A DNA stretch of 64,000 bases from JAVSMW01 sp032027005. Lineage in GTDB: Bacteria; Bacillota; Thermincolia; Thermincolales; UBA2595. The notes under the pieces were generated by a model. It ran no database searches. It worked only from the letters and a program-made list of their open reading frames with translations, and was not told where the DNA came from. Made by a program: the position numbers and the translations under genes. Shown one piece after another: positions 9,339 through 17,435 of this stretch. Location: the NCBI GenBank assembly GCA_032027005.1, contig JAVSMW010000011.1:1-64000 (forward strand). Direction: 5' to 3'. Every line of letters begins with the position of its first letter. Within the stretch, counting starts at the first letter, position 1.

Positions 9339-10526
9339 CTAGGATACCTTGATAACCAAAGCTGCCCCGGTGTCTCCTGCAGCACATCCGGTAAACAGGC
9401 CGTAGCCGCCGCCGCGAATTACCAACTCTTCAATCAGCTCAATAATCCCCCTGCCTGCTGTAGGTGCCTGGGGATGACCATAGATGAGGGAACTCCCATA
9501 GTTGTTAAAGTTCATTACATCAATACCCATTTCTTTGGCCATGTGGACATCGTTGGCTGCGAATGGATTATGGGTCTTAAATGCCTTCACATCACTGACG
9601 CCAATACCCGCTTTTTCCAAAGCCATCATAGCTGCCGGAACTACTGCCATGGCCATGTGGGCCCTCTCAGCCCGGGCATAACCGTAGGATACCACTTGAA
9701 TTTGGATGTTCTTATCACTGCTTAGTTCATGGGCTTTATCCCTGGTTGTTACGATAATCCCAGCGTTGCCGTCGCATGGGTGGGTCTGCGCGCCAAAGCT
9801 GTGCACACCACCCTCAAGAACCGGTTTCAGTTTGACCAGTGTATCTGAAGTGGTAGGGGTTACCCCTTCGTCTTCAGCCACCACTACTTCTTTTCTACCC
9901 TTTTTAAATTCAATCGCAAACATGTATCTCTTCTGAAACTCACGGTCATTAGCCAATGAATCGAGGTATTGTTCATACCGCCTGGCAGTGACTGCGTCAC
10001 ACTCTTCCATCGTGATGTTGCCTGCCTTTTTTACTACGTTTTCAGCCGTCTGAATCATGGGAAACTTACCTTGGGGATCCAGAAAGTTATCCATTACCCA
10101 GTCTTCTGAAACCACTTGTCCTCCGGGGCCGTTTGTATTTGGCCAAATGGTATGGGGGCCATTAGACATCCTGTCTGTCATCAGGCAGAACGAGTTATTA
10201 AAATTGCCCATTTCCACGCCGGCTGCCGCCAGGTGGACAGCCGTAGTGCCGGTGGAACAGGCCTGTTGAACGTGAAGGCCCGTGGTTCTCTCTGCACCTA
10301 ACAGAGCTGCTGCCAAGGGAGCAGTGTAAAAAGTATGCAATTGGCCGACAGTTTTTCCCACAAGCAGGTAATCAAATGTTGTCGCTTCCAGGTTCTTTGA
10401 TGCCAGCCATCTCTTGGCAGTCGCTGCACCCAGCTCTATAGAATTTTCGTTTTGGATGCTTCCCTGCCACCTGACAAACGGTGAACTATAATATCCTCCA
10501 TAAGGAATAAATGCTTTTGAATACAC
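9339..10526 (-). CDS. Thiolase (acetyl-CoA acyltransferase), divergent type, copy 1
   Basis: The 395-aa thiolase has nucleophile Cys90 in LHVQQACSTGTTA, the His block THNPFAAND (equivalent of NEAFA), GHPQAPTAGR (equivalent of GHPIGASGAR), and the second Cys in GLFTGCAAGDTG near residue 378. It cleaves 3-ketoacyl-CoA with CoA. Start is GTG with GGAGGG upstream. A second gene at 59154-60341 encodes a protein of the same length, about 88-90% identical by eye. The N-terminus (AFIPYGGYYSSPFVRWQGS) and the VSEDWVMDNF segment are unlike classical FadA/AtoB, so substrate range is uncertain. Confidence 0.85.
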   Translation of the reverse strand: MYSKAFIPYGGYYSSPFVRWQGSIQNENSIELGAATAKRWLASKNLEATTFDYLLVGKTVGQLHTFYTAPLAAALLGAERTTGLHVQQACSTGTTAVHLAAAGVEMGNFNNSFCLMTDRMSNGPHTIWPNTNGPGGQVVSEDWVMDNFLDPQGKFPMIQTAENVVKKAGNITMEECDAVTARRYEQYLDSLANDREFQKRYMFAIEFKKGRKEVVVAEDEGVTPTTSDTLVKLKPVLEGGVHSFGAQTHPCDGNAGIIVTTRDKAHELSSDKNIQIQVVSYGYARAERAHMAMAVVPAAMMALEKAGIGVSDVKAFKTHNPFAANDVHMAKEMGIDVMNFNNYGSSLIYGHPQAPTAGRGIIELIEELVIRGGGYGLFTGCAAGDTGAALVIKVS

Positions 10527-10590
10527 AACAATCCCTCCAATTATTTATATTTGTAGAAACCTTTAGCCCCAAAACTACCCTGCAGCATTG

Positions 10591-10607
10591 TACTATAGGC
10601 TATAGTA
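10591..10607. promoter_or_regulatory. 8-bp inverted repeat, candidate regulator operator upstream of thiolase
   Basis: TACTATAGGCTATAGTA has two perfect 8-bp arms around one base. It lies 65 bp upstream of the thiolase start in a 102-bp gap. Size and symmetry fit a TetR- or GntR-family operator, and a TetR gene is 1 kb away. TACTA/TAGTA arms recur upstream of that TetR gene (12188-12201) with different spacing. Binding is inference. Confidence 0.4.
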
Positions 10608-10628
10608 TAGGGGCAAAAAATATATGTT

Positions 10629-11489
10629 CTATTGATTGTAGGTATAAAAGCCTTTCCCGCTTTTTCGACCCAAGTGACCAGCCTGGACCAACCGCTTATG
10701 CACAGTACAAGGCCTGAACCTTAGATCTCCTGTGCCTTCATACATCACGTTGAATACAGCCAGAGCTGTGTCCAGCCCAATTAAGTCTAACAAAGCAAGG
10801 GGGCCCATGGGGTGATTCATCCCTAACACACAAGCATTATCAATATCCTCAGCCGAAGCTAATCCATTCTCGTAAGCAGATACAGCTATGTTAAGCAACG
10901 GAATCTGCAGATAGTTCACCAGGAAACCGGGGGTATCCTTGGCTCGGATTGACTTTTTGCCAATTTGCTCACAGAAGGAAACTGCGGCCTGATAGGTTTG
11001 TTCACTGGTTGTTAAACCCATTACCAATTCTACTAGTTTCATAACGGGAACGGGATTGAAGAAGTGCAGGCCGATAACTTTGTCCGGTCTTTTGGTTGCA
11101 GCGGCAATCTCTGTCAGAGACAGGGCAGAGGTATTACTGGCCAGAATGGCCTCAGGTTTTACAATTTCATCAAGCTGTTTGAAAATTTCCTTTTTCAACT
11201 CAATATTCTCAAAGACAGCTTCTATTACCAGATCTGCGTCTGCCATTGATTGATAGTTGTCACACAAAACAATCTTATCAAGGGTGTCTTGTTTTTTTTC
11301 TGCAGATACTTTGCCTTTTTCAACAAGTTTTTGCAGGACCTTGTCAAGTTTAGCCTTTCCCTTTTCTGCCACTGCCAGATTGGTCTCAAATAATAAAACT
11401 TCAATACCTGCCTGGGCAACGGTCTGTACTATTCCAGACCCCATTGTGCCTGCTCCACCGATGACAACGATCCTCTTAAATTCCGCCAT
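10629..11489 (-). CDS. 3-hydroxyacyl-CoA (3-hydroxybutyryl-CoA) dehydrogenase
   Basis: The 286-aa NAD-dependent enzyme starts at ATG 11489, with GGAG 8 bases upstream (a GTG three codons earlier is less well placed). It has the Rossmann motif VVIGGAGTMGSGI, the catalytic LHFFNPVPVMKLVELV (His), and the C-terminal NHPMGPLALLDLIGLD domain. It oxidises 3-hydroxyacyl-CoA to 3-ketoacyl-CoA. Length matches the short Hbd/PaaH type (~282 aa). It is followed by thiolase and enoyl-CoA hydratase on the same strand. Confidence 0.92.
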   Translation of the reverse strand: MAEFKRIVVIGGAGTMGSGIVQTVAQAGIEVLLFETNLAVAEKGKAKLDKVLQKLVEKGKVSAEKKQDTLDKIVLCDNYQSMADADLVIEAVFENIELKKEIFKQLDEIVKPEAILASNTSALSLTEIAAATKRPDKVIGLHFFNPVPVMKLVELVMGLTTSEQTYQAAVSFCEQIGKKSIRAKDTPGFLVNYLQIPLLNIAVSAYENGLASAEDIDNACVLGMNHPMGPLALLDLIGLDTALAVFNVMYEGTGDLRFRPCTVHKRLVQAGHLGRKSGKGFYTYNQ

Positions 11490-11573
11490 CTCATCCACTC
11501 CACTTTTTTATTTTTTGGCTGTATAAGCAGCCTCTCGGCAATTCAATCTTCATCTGGGAAGCCAATTTAAATA

Positions 11574-12164
11574 CTATTTTCCAACTATTCTTTCAGCAGC
11601 ATCTGCATAATAATTAGCTATTTCCTCAATGTTAAATTTACCATCTGGGTCATACCATTGCGGAATCCCATTACACATGCCTAATACTAAAAATACCATT
11701 AAACGGACTTCATCATCACGAAAAATACTTTCATTAACTCCATCTTTTAAAATCCTTAGAAAAACCAATTCTACTTCATCTCGAAAAGCTTTGTAATCCT
11801 CATAATATTCCGGAGATAATGCTTTTTTATGATGTAAGTAGATTAATAAATAATTTTTATGATTAAGTAAAACTTTTACATTACTCTTAACCGCTTCTCT
11901 AAACTTTTCTCCGGTAGAAAGTCCTGATTTTTCTATTTCCTTGAGTTCAGACAAGGCAATGTTTATCCCAGTGGTCGTAATCTCATAGAGAAGCTTTTCT
12001 TTGCTTTTAATGTAATAATAAAGACCACCAGGCGGAAGTCCTACTGCTTCCGCAATATCTTTCATAGAAGTTCCCTTAAAACCTTTTTGAAAGAAAAGGT
12101 TAGCAGCCGCTTTAAAAATTTCCTCATTCTTTTCAACAGAAGCAAGATGTCTTAATTTACGCAT
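11574..12164 (-). CDS. TetR-family transcriptional regulator 1
   Basis: The 196-aa protein has an N-terminal helix-turn-helix (AAANLFFQKGFKGTSMKDIAEAVGLPPGGLYYYIKSKEKLL), followed by an all-helical ligand domain that ends GMCNGIPQWYDPDGKF...ADAAERIVGK. Start ATG 12164 is preceded by GGAGGGG; a TTG five codons upstream would place that site inside the gene. It is clearly paralogous to the TetR at 25801-26397 (same GMCN-x(3)-QWY and FADAA/YADAA ends). This sub-family resembles FadR/KstR2-type acyl-CoA-sensing regulators. It probably controls the lower beta-oxidation genes and itself. Confidence 0.88.
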   Translation of the reverse strand: MRKLRHLASVEKNEEIFKAAANLFFQKGFKGTSMKDIAEAVGLPPGGLYYYIKSKEKLLYEITTTGINIALSELKEIEKSGLSTGEKFREAVKSNVKVLLNHKNYLLIYLHHKKALSPEYYEDYKAFRDEVELVFLRILKDGVNESIFRDDEVRLMVFLVLGMCNGIPQWYDPDGKFNIEEIANYYADAAERIVGK

Positions 12165-12187
12165 GATACCCCTCCCCAAAAAAGTAA

Positions 12188-12262
12188 TACTATTATTAGT
12201 AAACTGTGCTGGGAATAAAATTGCAACCTGTATTATAAAAATTTCTTAATAAATGGGGACAA
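12188..12262 (-). promoter_or_regulatory. Candidate promoter and operator of TetR 1
   Basis: Reading the minus strand, TTGTCC (12262-12257) and TATAAT (12237-12232) are separated by 19 bases, a little long. Downstream, TACTATTATTAGTA (12188-12201) is an inverted repeat with 5-bp arms 23 bp before the ATG, a natural autorepression site. The 131-bp gap after the MenB/BadI-type gene supports a separate promoter here. Confidence 0.3.
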
Positions 12263-12295
12263 TTTGATAAAATTAGAGCATTTTTTTATCTTTTT

Positions 12296-13057
12296 TCATC
12301 TTTTTTTCTGTTTAAACTTTTCCTTATATAATTTCGCCTCTTCAGAACCCCAATATTGTCTTACTGCTATTTGTGACATACTTTCGTATCCAAACATGTG
12401 ATCGGTGTCTGCATTAAATGATGCTTTTAAGAATTTTATGGCTGTTGGGCTTAATTCGGTTATATCTTGGCACCATTTTTCAACTTCCGCATCTAATTCC
12501 AAAAGCGGAACAACTTTGTTGACGAGTCCCATACTATGTGCCTCTTGAGCTGTATATGTCTTACATAGAAACCATATTTCTCTGGCCTTTTTTTCCCCAA
12601 CCGCCCTTGCCAGATAGGCTGCACCAAATCCTGCATCAAAACTTCCAACTCTCGGACCCGCCTGGCCAAATTTTGCTGAATCGGCAGCAATGGAGATGTC
12701 ACAGATAAGGTGAATGATATGACCACCTCCTATTGCCCACCCATTCACAGCGGCTATCACCGGTTTTGAAAGCATCCTGATCATTTGATGGACTCTTGTA
12801 TGCCAGTAGTCCATCTCCCGGTTATAGCCTCCTCCTTCACCTTTCTCATCGATATCCCCGCCTGTGCAAAAAGCTTTATCCCCAGCACCTCTTAAAACAA
12901 CGACACGAACATCATCATCTAATTCGGCTTTTTCAAGGGCCAAACAAATTTCTTTTATTGTATTGGTTGAAAAAGCATTATATTTTTCTGGTCTATTAAT
13001 GATAATCCACGCTGCTTTTTCACGAATTTCAAATAAAATATCTTGATATTCCATCAT
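12296..13057 (-). CDS. MenB/BadI-type crotonase, probable cyclic beta-ketoacyl-CoA hydrolase
   Basis: The 253-aa crotonase has RGAGDKAFCTGGD, GWAIGGGHIIHLICDISIAA and GQAGPRVGSFDAGFGAAYLA, then GEKKAREIWFLCKTYTAQEA. This set separates the MenB (dihydroxynaphthoyl-CoA synthase) and BadI (2-ketocyclohexanecarboxyl-CoA hydrolase) branch from ordinary enoyl-CoA hydratases. No other menaquinone genes are near, and neighbours are a ketone-carboxylase pair, a CoA ligase and UbiD. BadI-like C-C hydrolysis of a beta-keto ring therefore fits the context better than naphthoate synthesis. RBS AAGGAG precedes two adjacent ATGs. It is probably co-transcribed with UbiD-1 (33-bp gap). Confidence 0.8.
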   Translation of the reverse strand: MMEYQDILFEIREKAAWIIINRPEKYNAFSTNTIKEICLALEKAELDDDVRVVVLRGAGDKAFCTGGDIDEKGEGGGYNREMDYWHTRVHQMIRMLSKPVIAAVNGWAIGGGHIIHLICDISIAADSAKFGQAGPRVGSFDAGFGAAYLARAVGEKKAREIWFLCKTYTAQEAHSMGLVNKVVPLLELDAEVEKWCQDITELSPTAIKFLKASFNADTDHMFGYESMSQIAVRQYWGSEEAKLYKEKFKQKKR

Positions 13058-13090
13058 ATGATCTCCTTCTAAAAAGTCTTTTAGCTTAGC

Positions 13091-14551
13091 CTACTTTTTT
13101 GTTTGGATACCGTACCTGGCCCAGTTTTCTCTGACTTTTTTCATTGATTCATCGTCGGGGTAAGCGACAGCTGCAAACTTTTCTCCTCCGTATTCCTTGG
13201 CCCGTGGTTTGTCTATAGGTTTAGTGGCATCAATGAGCAGCCTTATCCCTTTATTACCCCCGGGGCTTAGAACATCACTTGGATGCACAACTGGATCCAA
13301 CGCACTTATCCAGCCCGGAAATTTAATAATGTCTCTTTCAGGGTCAACCCGGTAACCCAGGGCCCAAAAAACCCGATTTAAATCGTAGATGTCGACATCA
13401 GTATCACAGACGATAATATTTTTGGCCATCATATTTGATAGATGTGAACTCCAGACATTGGCCGCAGCCTGGTGAACCTGACCATAATAGCTATTATCTA
13501 TTTGTATAACGAGGTTTGCATAAGCGCTCGCTTCATTATTTACCCCCGTAACCCCGGTCATCCTTTCATCCAGCAGGTCCCAAATAGCAGCGCTATGGTT
13601 TACGGAAGAAATCCGGTGATCCTCATTGATGGGCATTCCATCCAGCGTCCCCTGGAGAATAGGATCATTGCGAAAAGTAATGCAGTTTACCTTGAACCGA
13701 GGTCTAAGGTTACTTGGTCCATAATGGCCGGTAAACTCACCAAACGGGCCACATGGTATAAACTGGGCTCGATCCGTTATAATTTCACCCTCCAAGACTA
13801 TTTCACTTGATGCCGGTACATAAAGGTCTACCGTTTCACATTTAACCAGTTCAACCGGGGCCCCTCTCAAAGCACCGGCAATTTCATATTCATCGACACC
13901 CATAGGAATTGGTGCTGAAGCCACGGCAGGTAAAACCTGATCCGCGCCCAAGACCACGGCGCAGGGGATATTTTCCCCTCGTTTACGATATTTCCTCCAG
14001 TGAGCCCAGATATGCTGTCCCTGAGCTACTGACATGGTAGTCGTATTCTTGTCATGAATCATCATGCGATACATTCCAACATTAACCCAACCAGTATCAG
14101 GATCTTTGGTCACAACACCGTGAAATGTGCCTATATACCTCCCGCCATCCCCTTTTTGCCAGCGGGGTGCACAAAACTGCAAAAGATCGATGTCATCACC
14201 TTTCAGTATATTTTCTTTACAAGGACCATTATTGACAATGACAGGTTTTAAAGGTTTCTTGGTCCTCTCACGCCAGGCGCCAATGAGATCTTTGTATGGG
14301 GTATCCTTTGGTAAATTAAGCATAAGCGCAATCCTGGCATAAGTGGAAAGAGAATTAGTAAAAAATTTTCGGCACAATGTGTCTTTATAATCTTTGATGT
14401 TCTCAAATAGTAACGCGGGCCCCCCCCTCTCCATAGTTTCACGAACTACGGCGCCTAACTCCAGATCCCAGTCAACTTCATTACTTACTCTCGCCAACTC
14501 ACCTTCCCTCTCCAATTTTGCTATGTAATCCCGAATACCATTATTAGGCAT
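13091..14551 (-). CDS. UbiD-family (de)carboxylase 1
   Basis: The 486-aa protein shows the UbiD core: GRYIGTFHGVVTKDPDTGWV, NVGMYRMMIHDKNTT (prFMN-contact Arg), and the catalytic-acid motif GPFGEFTGHYG, plus INEDHRISSVNHSAAIWDLL. Length is typical. Start ATG 14551 has AGGTGG 5 bases upstream; an in-frame GTG three codons earlier is less likely. UbiD enzymes use prenylated FMN to remove or add CO2 on aromatic or alpha,beta-unsaturated acids. It is a full-length paralogue of UbiD-2 at 23976. The direction of the reaction and the substrate cannot be read from sequence. Confidence 0.9.
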   Translation of the reverse strand: MPNNGIRDYIAKLEREGELARVSNEVDWDLELGAVVRETMERGGPALLFENIKDYKDTLCRKFFTNSLSTYARIALMLNLPKDTPYKDLIGAWRERTKKPLKPVIVNNGPCKENILKGDDIDLLQFCAPRWQKGDGGRYIGTFHGVVTKDPDTGWVNVGMYRMMIHDKNTTTMSVAQGQHIWAHWRKYRKRGENIPCAVVLGADQVLPAVASAPIPMGVDEYEIAGALRGAPVELVKCETVDLYVPASSEIVLEGEIITDRAQFIPCGPFGEFTGHYGPSNLRPRFKVNCITFRNDPILQGTLDGMPINEDHRISSVNHSAAIWDLLDERMTGVTGVNNEASAYANLVIQIDNSYYGQVHQAAANVWSSHLSNMMAKNIIVCDTDVDIYDLNRVFWALGYRVDPERDIIKFPGWISALDPVVHPSDVLSPGGNKGIRLLIDATKPIDKPRAKEYGGEKFAAVAYPDDESMKKVRENWARYGIQTKK

Positions 14552-14605
14552 AACTACCACCTACTTTCAAATATTTATCACCGGTTATTTTCTACTAAAA
14601 TTTTG

Positions 14606-14640
14606 GGCAGCCATGGCGGAATAAATCCCGCCTGGCTGCC
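14606..14640 (-). terminator. Strong GC hairpin between cupin and UbiD-1 genes
   Basis: The minus strand reads GGCAGCCAGGCGG, an 8-base loop and CCGCCATGGCTGCC, followed by CAAAATTTTAG. The stem is long with a single bulge. The tail is only partly U-rich, so it may be a terminator, an attenuator or an mRNA-stabilising hairpin that sets different levels for the carboxylase genes and the UbiD-1/hydrolase genes. Confidence 0.55.
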
Positions 14641-14666
14641 ATTTCCTTAACTCCGGCTGGTTATTT

Positions 14667-15014
14667 TTAAACTGCTGCTAAGCTCCCGGCTATATGCACC
14701 AGAATAACTTTGGCTTCCGCATCGCTAAGGTTTTTAACTCCATGTAAAGTTCCAGGTTCGATACGAATAATGTTTCCAGGCCTGGCCTCTATCTGTTGAT
14801 CGCCAACATCGAAAGTCGGGTTCCCATGAACTACGTAATATATTTCGGTAGAGTTATTATGAATGTGAGGCGTTGTACCACCACCGGGAGAGATATTGCC
14901 AATTACAAACTTCAACTCCTCTGTATTAACAACCTCACGAAATATGACGTCGCCAACGGTATGAGGAACGCTGGCCGGTTCAATCCCGGCCTCTTCCAGT
15001 ACTTTACTTTGCAA
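14667..15014 (-). CDS. Small single-domain cupin protein
   Basis: The 115-aa cupin has motif 1 in GGGTTPHIHNNSTEIYYVVHG (metal ligands His, His, Glu) and motif 2 in PGNIIRIEPGTLHGVKN (His). Start is TTG with GGAGG 9 bases upstream. It lies 30 bp after the carboxylase gene and is presumably translated from the same transcript. Small cupins in such clusters may be isomerases, decarboxylases or carboxylase accessory subunits. I cannot choose among these. Confidence 0.8.
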   Translation of the reverse strand: MQSKVLEEAGIEPASVPHTVGDVIFREVVNTEELKFVIGNISPGGGTTPHIHNNSTEIYYVVHGNPTFDVGDQQIEARPGNIIRIEPGTLHGVKNLSDAEAKVILVHIAGSLAAV

Positions 15015-15044
15015 GGTTAGACGCCTCCGATCATTTGGTTTTGT

Positions 15045-17390
15045 TTAAAGTTGAATTTCGTAGGTTTTTAAGATTGGCCACCCCGGCGGTACAGCTTCCA
15101 CCTCAATTTGCGCCGCACACCCAGGGCAATAAAACTCGCGGTAGGTTATCCATTCTCCATCAAAGGACAGGCGACCGGGTTGAATTTCTTTGGGCGCACG
15201 TTCAGAAATCAATGAAAAATATTTAAAGTTTTCAGAAGGTCGACAATAAATAGTGTCACATTGACTACATACGATTAGGGTCTCCCCATTGCTGTCTTCG
15301 ATAAGATCAAGATAAGGAGTTAAATTTAATATCGTTTTTTTCCTTGACGCTTTTTGGGCATTGTTTTTAGTATTTTGAGTGGCTATACGTTCTTCTGCTT
15401 GTAAAAGCTCACTAAAATCTTCCGAAAAGGCCAAGGTTTCATTGATAAAATCAATGGCTACTTTAGGCAAATTACCTTCATTTCTTCTATTAACCAATGC
15501 TTTAATATAATCTGATGCTGGAATACCTTTTAACAACCTTTGTTTTCTCATCTCATTTTTATTTGCGGCAGTTTTAGCAAAATCAATACCGTCATCGTTA
15601 AACACTATTCCATAGTTCTTTTCGCAGAATTCTCGTGTGGTAACCCCATCTTCAATATCTTTTTGTACAGCTTCCGGATCTCTTTCAAGGGGATCCCCAC
15701 TGCCGGCTCCGCCGCCATTGCTCGTAGACAACCAAAAATCACCGGGTTTTACAGAGCGGGCGAGCACGTTTGGTGGTCCTGGTATATGAGTTCCTTCAAA
15801 GTTTTCAAGAGCTTCCTGTGAATTCGAAGAAGCAATTCCCTCGTTAAATTTTTGGTAGATATCGCTGTCTAATACCCAATCAAAATATGAAGCAGCACCA
15901 GGGTAGCCCCCAAACATGCCTTGGTTGGTTGGAACTTTGCCCCCGGCTCCGAAGTGGAGAACTTGGACTTTATCGCTGCCGTGTATCATGGTTACATGTG
16001 CCACGCCTACCCCGCCGCGCCACTTACCAGGTCCCCCGCTTTCGGGGCGTTGCTTACGAAGAACGTGAATGATTGGCGCTAGCTGCTCCTCTCCTTCAGC
16101 ATCGGTGATATAGGTCCATGGATTCCACATGTTTACACCCGTGTCAATGCCGTCCCTGCCTATCCTGGCTCCACCCCCTGATGTCATGGCCGAAGATGTT
16201 AACATAGTGCCAAATGGTCTACCCCATTGGTTTAGTCCTCCAATAGGTGTATCATTTATTAGCGTAGCCGGTGCGAGAACTTCATCTTTTTTACCTGAGG
16301 CATAAAAGGCCCGGGAAAGCGCGTCAGTTAAGGCATTACAAAAAACCGACCCTATGCCAACAGTGGCATAGCCCACGGAAGCGCTCGCGTCTGCATTTAA
16401 CCTGGACTGCGATGGTATATGTCCCACTTTAATAACCCGGGCGAGACCCGTATTCCAGATACCATCAGGCAAAAGGGTTACAAGTACTGTATAAAATAAT
16501 GTTGCTTCGACAGCAGGTAAATAAGCATTATCAAAGCACGGGGCCTGGGGTGAGACAACCGGTGTTGATACTATTATTTCACCCGTTTCCTTGACCTCTA
16601 ACTCCACCTGTACAACAGCCAGTTTATTTTCATTGCCATAAAATGTATCGGTAAAGGCTTGCGACCGGTAGATGCCCGGTTTAAGTTCTTTAACCCGATT
16701 TCTGGCAAAGGCTTCCGCATCATTAACGCGTTTCTCACAGGCACTTAGGAAAAATTCCAGGCCAACCTCTCTGATCAAATCTTTTAATCTGGCACGTACC
16801 CGCTCATTCCCGGCAATCCTGGCCCGCATATCAAGTTCAATTCCTCTAGGTTCTCTTGCAGATCTCAAAATCATATTAAAAACATCACGCCGCATTTTAC
16901 CGCGATCAACAAGCTTTACTGCCGGTAAATGAAGCCCATCATGATATGCTTCCCTGGCGGCGGGAGACATACCACCTGGTTCAATGGCTCCGACTTCCGG
17001 GGTGTGTGATATCGAGGCAGTATAACCAATTAACTTGTCATCGAAAAATAAGGGCTCCACTATCGCGGTATCCGGCACGTGCATTCCACCAATATAGGCA
17101 TCGTTATTAATAAATTGATCACCTTCATAAATACCTATATCTCGTGCATAACCCTCTTCTTTCATGTAATTGATAACTCTGGTTACATTCATGATGTGCA
17201 TTAGAATACCGCACGCGATGGCTACACCATCTCCAGAAGGCAGATAAAAAGCTTCTTGCACTTCACCGGCTTCCCGGGTAATTGTGCTACCGGAAAGGTA
17301 TCTCACTACCTCTTTACCCTCTTCAAGGATATTATCAATCTTATGGCAAAATATAGCATATTTTACGGGGTCCAAATTTTCTATTGACAT
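15045..17390 (-). CDS. Hydantoinase B/acetone-carboxylase-alpha-type subunit fused to a C-terminal acetone-carboxylase-gamma-like zinc domain
   Basis: The 781-aa protein starts MSIENLDPVKYAIFCHKIDN at ATG 17390, with AAAGGAGG 9 bases upstream. Residues ~1-590 are the HyuB domain (GDQFINNDAYIGGMHVPD, AIEPGGMSPAAREAYHDG, RGGVGVAHVTMI, STSNGGGAGSGDPLERD). After a linker, the last ~90 residues hold two Cys pairs (CSQCDTIYCR and CPGCAAQIEVEA) and end VPPGWPILKTYEI, like the separate ~20-kDa gamma subunit of acetone carboxylase (AcxC). With the preceding HyuA gene it should form an ATP-dependent carboxylase of the acetone/acetophenone carboxylase group. The Cys-rich tail argues against a plain hydantoinase or oxoprolinase. 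Confidence 0.82.
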   Translation of the reverse strand: MSIENLDPVKYAIFCHKIDNILEEGKEVVRYLSGSTITREAGEVQEAFYLPSGDGVAIACGILMHIMNVTRVINYMKEEGYARDIGIYEGDQFINNDAYIGGMHVPDTAIVEPLFFDDKLIGYTASISHTPEVGAIEPGGMSPAAREAYHDGLHLPAVKLVDRGKMRRDVFNMILRSAREPRGIELDMRARIAGNERVRARLKDLIREVGLEFFLSACEKRVNDAEAFARNRVKELKPGIYRSQAFTDTFYGNENKLAVVQVELEVKETGEIIVSTPVVSPQAPCFDNAYLPAVEATLFYTVLVTLLPDGIWNTGLARVIKVGHIPSQSRLNADASASVGYATVGIGSVFCNALTDALSRAFYASGKKDEVLAPATLINDTPIGGLNQWGRPFGTMLTSSAMTSGGGARIGRDGIDTGVNMWNPWTYITDAEGEEQLAPIIHVLRKQRPESGGPGKWRGGVGVAHVTMIHGSDKVQVLHFGAGGKVPTNQGMFGGYPGAASYFDWVLDSDIYQKFNEGIASSNSQEALENFEGTHIPGPPNVLARSVKPGDFWLSTSNGGGAGSGDPLERDPEAVQKDIEDGVTTREFCEKNYGIVFNDDGIDFAKTAANKNEMRKQRLLKGIPASDYIKALVNRRNEGNLPKVAIDFINETLAFSEDFSELLQAEERIATQNTKNNAQKASRKKTILNLTPYLDLIEDSNGETLIVCSQCDTIYCRPSENFKYFSLISERAPKEIQPGRLSFDGEWITYREFYCPGCAAQIEVEAVPPGWPILKTYEIQL

Positions 17391-17435
17391 TCTGCTGACC
17401 TCCTTTTTATATTTGTTTAGCACCGGAAATCATTA

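Noticed and set aside
12296..13057. Calling the gene menB (menaquinone synthesis)
   Set aside because: No men genes are near, and the neighbours are catabolic. The motif evidence alone does not separate MenB from BadI, so I gave a combined name.
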